Assembly (NCBI GenBank): GCA_036567205.1
Contig: DATCVA010000023.1
Span: 1-27,093 of the forward strand
Reading direction: 5' to 3'
DNA: 27,093 bases
Source: DATCVA01 sp036567205
GTDB lineage: Bacteria; Pseudomonadota; Gammaproteobacteria; Burkholderiales; Burkholderiaceae_B
Position 1 is the first letter of the stretch. Each line of letters starts with the position of its first letter. The position numbers and the translations under genes were made by a program. Of this stretch, positions 23,521 through 27,093 are shown one piece after another. The notes below the pieces were generated by a model. That model worked only from the letters and a program-made list of their open reading frames with translations, ran no database searches and was not told the DNA's origin.

Positions 23521-23651
23521 GGAGTATGCACCTTGCCCGTGATGGCAAGGTCTTGCTTACAACATGGTGATGTTGCCCGGACACCGGGTGCTTGCAAGTT
23601 GCTGCAAGACAGCCGTAATGACGATGCCGCGGTGGAAAAGCTACTCCCCTT
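23521..23651 (-). promoter_or_regulatory. yybP-ykoY manganese riboswitch aptamer
   Basis: Read on the minus strand, the leader begins AAGGGGAGTAGC, the hallmark 5' part of the yybP-ykoY class. GGAGTA pairs with TACTCC (23521-23526) to close P1. Inside, a stem with GCAAGACCTTGCC-ATCACG-GGCAAGGTGC (23528-23556) matches the class's second conserved arm. Known members bind Mn2+ and turn on export genes. The downstream terC gene and the intervening terminator hairpin fit this role. Confidence 0.85.
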
Positions 23652-23661
23652 GATGAGCGAA

Positions 23662-23689
23662 AGTATAATCGAAGTTTCAGAAGAGTCAA
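23662..23689 (-). promoter_or_regulatory. Sigma-70-type promoter of the terC riboswitch transcript
   Basis: Minus strand: TTGACT (-35, 23684-23689), 16 nt, TATACT (-10, 23662-23667). Transcription would start near 23655, right at the 5' edge of the aptamer. Confidence 0.75.
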
Positions 23690-23715
23690 GCGTTTTGGTT
23701 GCAGGTTCTTAAAGA

Positions 23716-24927
23716 TTAGGACTGAATCTCTGCTGGTCGCATGCGCGGATGGCGTTGGAAAAACACCGCCACAGGCACCCCTATTGCTATGACCAGGATG
23801 CCGAATGTGCAGACAGCCGTTTCCATGCTCCAGTGGTCAGCAATCCAGCCTATGCCCATCATGGGCACCATGCTGCCGATGTAGCCAATCACCAGGTAGG
23901 TGGCCAGCAGCCCCGAGCGATTGCTGGCGGTGGCAAGACGGTTGACCATGCTCATACCGGCAAGCATGCTCATGCCGTGCCCCAGCGCAGTTAGTAATAC
24001 ACCCAAAGCGAACAGCGTGGCGGAACCAGCCCACAGGTTCGCCATCAGTACTGCATTACTGGCAGCCAGGCTGATCAATCCTAGCGCGCCGCACCAGTGA
24101 GTAGGCATGCGTCCGGCCACTACTTGGACAATGGCCGACGAAAACAGGATCAAGGCAATGGCTGTGCCGCTAACCACCGGGCCATGCCAGGGCAGCAGCT
24201 TATCCAGAAACAGCGGCGCCATGGATGCGTACAAACCAAAGACGCCAAATGCCAGGAAGGGCAGGCAACAAGTCAGTACAAATGCCTTGGAGCTACTCGA
24301 CTCCGGCCAAGTCAGCTTGGGCAAAATATCATGCAAGCGTAAGCGCGGGCGGGTCTTGGGCATGACGCTGTCTGGCAATTTCAAGCGGAATAACGCCGTC
24401 AAGCCCAAGGCGCCTAAAAGCAGGGTTGGAATATAGGTGGTCACCAACGGGGCCGGGCCCCATTGGCCAACGATGCCGCCCACCAAAGGCCCCAAGCCAA
24501 AGCCAAAGGCCATCAAAAAGCCCGTCATCATGGCCACGTGTTGTATATTGCCGCGGCGAGACAGCTTGGACATGCCTACGGTAGAGCTGGTTGTTAACAT
24601 GCTCGAGGCCACACCCACGATAAAGCGCCCAACATTCAGGCTGGTCATATTCCACGCGATTAGGCTGATGGCCGTGCCCGTCAAGGCCAGCGCCAGGCCC
24701 CACTGCATCATCGGACGAAAACCTACGCGATCGGGCAAGCGTCCCAAAAATAACAGGCCAAACAGCGCTCCGCCCATGTAAATTACGTAAATGAGCGAGA
24801 TATCGCTCGTCTGCAACTGCCATGCCTCTTTGTACAGCGCATATAAGGGGCTGATGAGCGCTGTGCCCATCACACCGACAATCATGGCAAAACTCACCCA
24901 GGCAAAGGGCGATATTTTCAATTTCAT
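23716..24927 (-). CDS. MFS transporter, multidrug-exporter-like
   Basis: 403 residues with about 12 membrane spans. The loop between spans 2 and 3 has the MFS motif A form FLGRLPDRVGFRPMMQWG, and span 4 or 5 reads RFIVGVASSMLTTSSTVG. A long central loop (LKLPDSVMPKTRPRLRLHDI) splits the two halves. The subfamily is not clear; a drug or metabolite exporter is the likely role. ATG 24927 lacks a good ribosome-binding site. The MarR-family gene begins upstream on the same strand with a 67-nt gap, so the pair is probably an operon controlled by that repressor, a common layout for exporters. Confidence 0.9.
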   Translation of the reverse strand: MKLKISPFAWVSFAMIVGVMGTALISPLYALYKEAWQLQTSDISLIYVIYMGGALFGLLFLGRLPDRVGFRPMMQWGLALALTGTAISLIAWNMTSLNVGRFIVGVASSMLTTSSTVGMSKLSRRGNIQHVAMMTGFLMAFGFGLGPLVGGIVGQWGPAPLVTTYIPTLLLGALGLTALFRLKLPDSVMPKTRPRLRLHDILPKLTWPESSSSKAFVLTCCLPFLAFGVFGLYASMAPLFLDKLLPWHGPVVSGTAIALILFSSAIVQVVAGRMPTHWCGALGLISLAASNAVLMANLWAGSATLFALGVLLTALGHGMSMLAGMSMVNRLATASNRSGLLATYLVIGYIGSMVPMMGIGWIADHWSMETAVCTFGILVIAIGVPVAVFFQRHPRMRPAEIQS

Positions 24928-24994
24928 TTTTCAACCATATGTTTTTTGATGTGGGGTTGGCCGGTGGACCGAAGCCTGCCATTGACCTTTTTGT

Positions 24995-25474
24995 TTAACC
25001 ACCCAGGGAATCAAAGCGTCGGGAAATCTTCTCCAGCGCCCGGCGCGTGACTTCCAGTTCTTGTGGGGAAAGGTCCGCCAAGATGGTCTGCTCGATTTCC
25101 ATGCTCTTGGCCAAGATCAACGAGGCCGCTTCACGCCCCGCAGGTGTCAAAGCAATGCATTTGGTGCGCCGATCGGCAGGGTCGCTGGTCCAATCGACCA
25201 AGTGCGCCTTTCGTAGTTGCGCCAGCACGCGCACCAAGGATGAGGTATCCAGGTACAAAGCGTCGGCCAGATCTTTTTGGCGCAAAGGTTCCCCGTGCAC
25301 GTACAGCACCAGCAAGGGCATGCGCGTGGCGTCGGACAGGCCCAAGTCTTTGAAATTTAAATCCACCTGACGGCGCCACTGCCTGTACACACTTCCGAGC
25401 AGGACCCCAAATCGCGAACGCGCCTGAGGAAGGTCAGGCGCGAATAGGGCATCAACTGGGAATTTAGTTTGCAT
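24995..25474 (-). CDS. MarR-family transcriptional regulator
   Basis: 159 residues. Winged-helix region: LVLYVHGEPLRQKDLADALY (about 54-73), recognition helix DTSSLVRVLAQLRKAHLV (76-93), wing TSDPADRRTKCIALTPAG (96-113); C-terminal dimerisation helices follow. The wing's DxRxxR pattern (DPADRR) is typical. ATG 25474 is the only reasonable start but has no Shine-Dalgarno site; the putative -10 box is just seven nt upstream, so the message may be leaderless. It should repress itself and the downstream MFS gene through the palindrome at 25489 and be released by a small aromatic or drug-like ligand. Confidence 0.93.
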   Translation of the reverse strand: MQTKFPVDALFAPDLPQARSRFGVLLGSVYRQWRRQVDLNFKDLGLSDATRMPLLVLYVHGEPLRQKDLADALYLDTSSLVRVLAQLRKAHLVDWTSDPADRRTKCIALTPAGREAASLILAKSMEIEQTILADLSPQELEVTRRALEKISRRFDSLGG

Positions 25475-25481
25475 GCCAAGT

Positions 25482-25511
25482 ATTTTACTACGGGTTTACC
25501 CGTAAAAACAA
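25482..25511 (-). promoter_or_regulatory. marR promoter with palindromic operator
   Basis: TACGGGT-TT-ACCCGTA (25489-25504) is a perfect 16-bp dyad. On the minus strand it fills the spacer between TTGTTT (-35-like, 25506-25511) and TAAAAT (-10, 25482-25487; 18-nt spacing). A repressor sitting here would block RNA polymerase directly, which is the classical MarR mode. The -10 box ends seven nt before the ATG. Confidence 0.72.
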
Positions 25512-25618
25512 GCTGAAGGTAGAAAGATTTGTAGCTTAGGTCGGGTGTTATCGGTTGCGCGTTGCGACTCAGTGCAAGGCACTATTTTTCGGACTTGGCT
25601 AGAGCCATGGTTAGTGGG

Positions 25619-25910
25619 TCAATGTGCGCCGCGACGTTCTATGAAAGCATCAGCACTAACCTGGAAGCGCTCGACCAGGGCGGTAATTTGGCGTGTGTTG
25701 GGCAGCCTGCGGCCGGCCAGAATCTCGGAAATCACGCTTTGGCTGCCCACCTCGTGCGGGCGTGTCGCGGGTTTCGTCCAGAATCGCCTCAATCAGCGTC
25801 AAGGCGCGATCGTAGTCCGCTTCATTGCGAATGGCGCCCACGCCTGCCACGGCGCGGAACTGGCCATAGCTACGGGCCACCTTGGCCAAGTCGGGGATCA
25901 CGGCTTTCAT
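25619..25910 (-). pseudogene. higA: Frameshifted HigA-type (XRE) antitoxin
   Basis: From ATG 25910, after GGGAG, the minus strand reads MKAVIPDLAKVARSYGQFRA and on to LTLIEAILDETRD. There the frame breaks: the other frame continues HEVGSQSVISEILAGRRLPN, TRQITALVERFQVSADAF and IERRGAH to a TGA at 25619. Joined, this is a complete HigA-like protein of about 96 residues with the XRE helix-turn-helix (SQSVISEILAGRR). A single extra base near 25750-25757 explains the shift. The start overlaps the end of a higB remnant in ATGA, as in real higBA operons. The antitoxin is not made in full unless the indel is a sequence error. Confidence 0.8.
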
Positions 25911-25981
25911 GAGTCGTACTCCCTCTGCGTAAAGATGCGCTTGATAAAGACCGTCTGCGACCGGAACACCAAATATAGCAA
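25907..25981 (-). pseudogene. higB: 3' remnant of a HigB-type toxin gene
   Basis: The last 24 codons on the minus strand read LLYLVFRSQTVFIKRIFTQR then EYDS and stop, resembling the end of HigB toxins ('.yrli..i.f..q.vfIk.ilTHaEYDk'). The stop overlaps the higA ATG. Upstream (25982 onward) no toxin sequence follows, and the conserved His of 'THAEYD' is Arg here. The toxin is therefore lost. Confidence 0.7.
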
Positions 25982-26069
25982 TAACCGATTGATGAATTCG
26001 GCACATGGGGAAGAGAAGGGCAAAGCGACTACGAGTCGGGCCGCACGGTCGCACGTATAATACTGGCGT

Positions 26070-26942
26070 ATGAATCCCTCCACCCTTATTGGTATCGTCG
26101 CAAGCGTGGTCCTGCTGGGCGCGGTGCTGTTCTTTTCCGCAGAGGACGCCACCACGTTCGTCGACATGCCCAGCCTGGGCATTGTGCTGATCGGCACCCT
26201 GGCGGCAACCTTCATCAGCTATCCGCTCAGCGAAGTGCTGCGCGTCTTCCGCCTGCTTGGGACCGTGCTGCGCAACGAACGTCTGCATACCCAGCAGGAT
26301 ATCGACGACCTCATTTCCATTTCGCGGCTATGGATGAAGAGCGACATCCGCCAGGTCGAGGGTGCGCTGGAAAATGTCTCCAACCCTTTCCTTAAAACCG
26401 GCGTACAGCTGGTTATCGACCATGCGCCCGAGCAGGACATTGTTGATCTTATGCAATGGCGCGTATCCCGGCTCCGTGCCCGAGAGCGCGCGGAAGCACA
26501 GCTGTTTCGGACAATGGCCGGCTTCGCTCCGGCGTTCGGCATGTTGGGGACGCTGGTGGGGCTGGTGAATCTGCTCTTCCTGCTTGGGGACGGCGACATG
26601 GCCGCCATCGGCCAGCAAATGGCGCTGGCCTTGATGACGACTTTCTACGGCATCTTGTTCGCCAACTTGCTTCTGAAGCCCGTGGCGGTCAAGCTGGAGC
26701 GGCGCACCGAGCAGCGCGTGATTGTCATGAGCATGATCATGCAAGGCGTCTCCATGATGTGCAAGAAGCGTAGCCCCTCGTTAATGCGCGAGACCCTTAA
26801 TTCCTTCATGGAAGAACATGAAGACGAAATCAACGACATCCCGGGCAGGCGGGCCAAAGAGCAGCAAGCCCAGCCGGCGAAGACGACGCGGATCCGGCTC
26901 CGGTCGAGACTAAAGGCCAAGCTGAAGACCAGGCCGTCATGA
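26070..26942 (+). CDS. MotA/TolQ/ExbB-type proton-channel (flagellar motor stator) protein
   Basis: 290 residues with four membrane spans: about 5-22, 34-52 (SLGIVLIGTLAATFISYPL), 148-173 (FRTMAGFAPAFGMLGTLVGL, the TM3 signature) and 184-205 (MALALMTTFYGILFANLLLKP). The large loop between spans 2 and 3 has the charged stretch RARERAEAQLFR of MotA/PomA proteins. It belongs to the MotA stator family, working with the MotB-like protein that follows. A TATAAT at 26056-26061 sits only eight nt before the ATG, so the start or promoter is unusual. The last 20 residues (from KTTRIRLRSR) are very basic and use rare codons, whereas the +1 frame there is a smooth acidic linker; see findings. The gene's stop overlaps the next ATG in ATGA. 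Confidence 0.88.
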   Translation: MNPSTLIGIVASVVLLGAVLFFSAEDATTFVDMPSLGIVLIGTLAATFISYPLSEVLRVFRLLGTVLRNERLHTQQDIDDLISISRLWMKSDIRQVEGALENVSNPFLKTGVQLVIDHAPEQDIVDLMQWRVSRLRARERAEAQLFRTMAGFAPAFGMLGTLVGLVNLLFLLGDGDMAAIGQQMALALMTTFYGILFANLLLKPVAVKLERRTEQRVIVMSMIMQGVSMMCKKRSPSLMRETLNSFMEEHEDEINDIPGRRAKEQQAQPAKTTRIRLRSRLKAKLKTRPS

Positions 26943-27093
26943 GCGTGGTGCACCAAAACAAGTGGTATGTCGAGCCGCTACCTGATGAAGAAACCGACGG
27001 TTGGCTATTGACCTACCTGGATCTGATCACCTTGTTGCTGGTGCTGCTGGTGGTTATGCTGGCCTTGTCGGGAAAGGCGGCCAAGCTGACGCC
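26939..27093 (+). CDS. MotB/OmpA-family stator partner, N-terminal part
   Basis: The first 51 residues are visible and the gene runs off the window. After MSVVHQNKWYVEPLPDEETD comes GWLLTYLDLITLLLVLLVVMLALSG, one membrane span starting with TYLDLITLL: the Asp corresponds to the proton-binding Asp of MotB (Asp32 in E. coli). It should pair with the preceding MotA-like protein in a proton-driven stator; the peptidoglycan-binding OmpA domain would lie beyond the window. The ATG overlaps the motA stop. Confidence 0.85.
   Translation, partial: MSVVHQNKWYVEPLPDEETDGWLLTYLDLITLLLVLLVVMLALSGKAAKLT

Noticed and set aside
24329..24982. Minus-strand frame of 217 codons overlapping the MFS gene
   Set aside because: Another frame of the MFS coding region; the product has no hydrophobic pattern or recognisable domain.
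25545..26060. Plus-strand frame of 171 codons over the higBA remnants
   Set aside because: Antisense to the HigA/HigB matches, with no family character of its own.
1..27093. CRISPR arrays, tRNA or rRNA genes, intact insertion sequences, prophage genes
   Set aside because: Looked for on both strands by eye; no repeat-spacer pattern, cloverleaf, rRNA motif or transposase/phage protein was seen.

Overview
The window looks like the chromosome of an environmental betaproteobacterium, most likely of the Alcaligenaceae/Burkholderiales type. Reasons: two Bug/TctC-type periplasmic binding receptors, family III CoA-transferases next to heteromeric acyl-CoA dehydrogenases, a DTW-domain tapT gene, an MtfA-type peptidase and a TerC gene behind a yybP-ykoY leader. 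No tRNA, rRNA, CRISPR array or intact insertion sequence is visible.

Region 1 (1-14.8 kb) is a catabolic region, by eye less GC-rich than what follows. A tightly packed plus-strand operon encodes the end of a family III CoA-transferase, an MmgE/PrpD protein, a nitronate-monooxygenase-like flavoprotein, a large and a small acyl-CoA dehydrogenase subunit, a crotonase-fold protein and a complete family III CoA-transferase. It ends in a decayed fragment of etfB, the electron acceptor expected next to acyl-CoA dehydrogenases. Two minus-strand genes follow (Bug receptor, alpha/beta hydrolase). A divergent set comes next: a Baeyer-Villiger monooxygenase with an N-terminal extension like 4-hydroxyacetophenone monooxygenase, a second alpha/beta hydrolase, a second Bug receptor and a LysR regulator. 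Together they suggest uptake of an organic acid or ketone, oxygen insertion to an ester or lactone, hydrolysis, and CoA-dependent beta-oxidation-like breakdown. The substrate cannot be read from sequence.

Region 2 (14.9-21 kb) is more GC-rich housekeeping and accessory sequence: mtfA and an AraJ-like MFS exporter (convergent, 1 nt apart), a LysR gene whose helix-turn-helix has been partly deleted, DoxX, a heavily condensed pseudogene of membrane-bound PQQ glucose dehydrogenase, a DUF1428 protein, and tapT. Between the last two sits a small two-gene unit, a 37-residue lysine-rich protein and a 59-residue ribbon-helix-helix protein, both encoded by very short reading frames and preceded by a tandem 9-bp repeat that looks like an operator.

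Region 3 (21-27.1 kb) carries a PAS-GAF-GGDEF diguanylate cyclase, a TerC-family membrane protein controlled by a manganese-type yybP-ykoY riboswitch with promoter and terminator hairpin, an MFS exporter with its MarR regulator and palindromic operator, a decayed higBA toxin-antitoxin module, and a MotA/MotB-like pair that runs off the window.

The most notable themes are repeated gene erosion by internal deletion (etfB, lysR, gcd, higBA), the unclassified small RHH/lysine-rich pair, the complete riboswitch unit, and a probable frame problem at the end of the motA-like gene.
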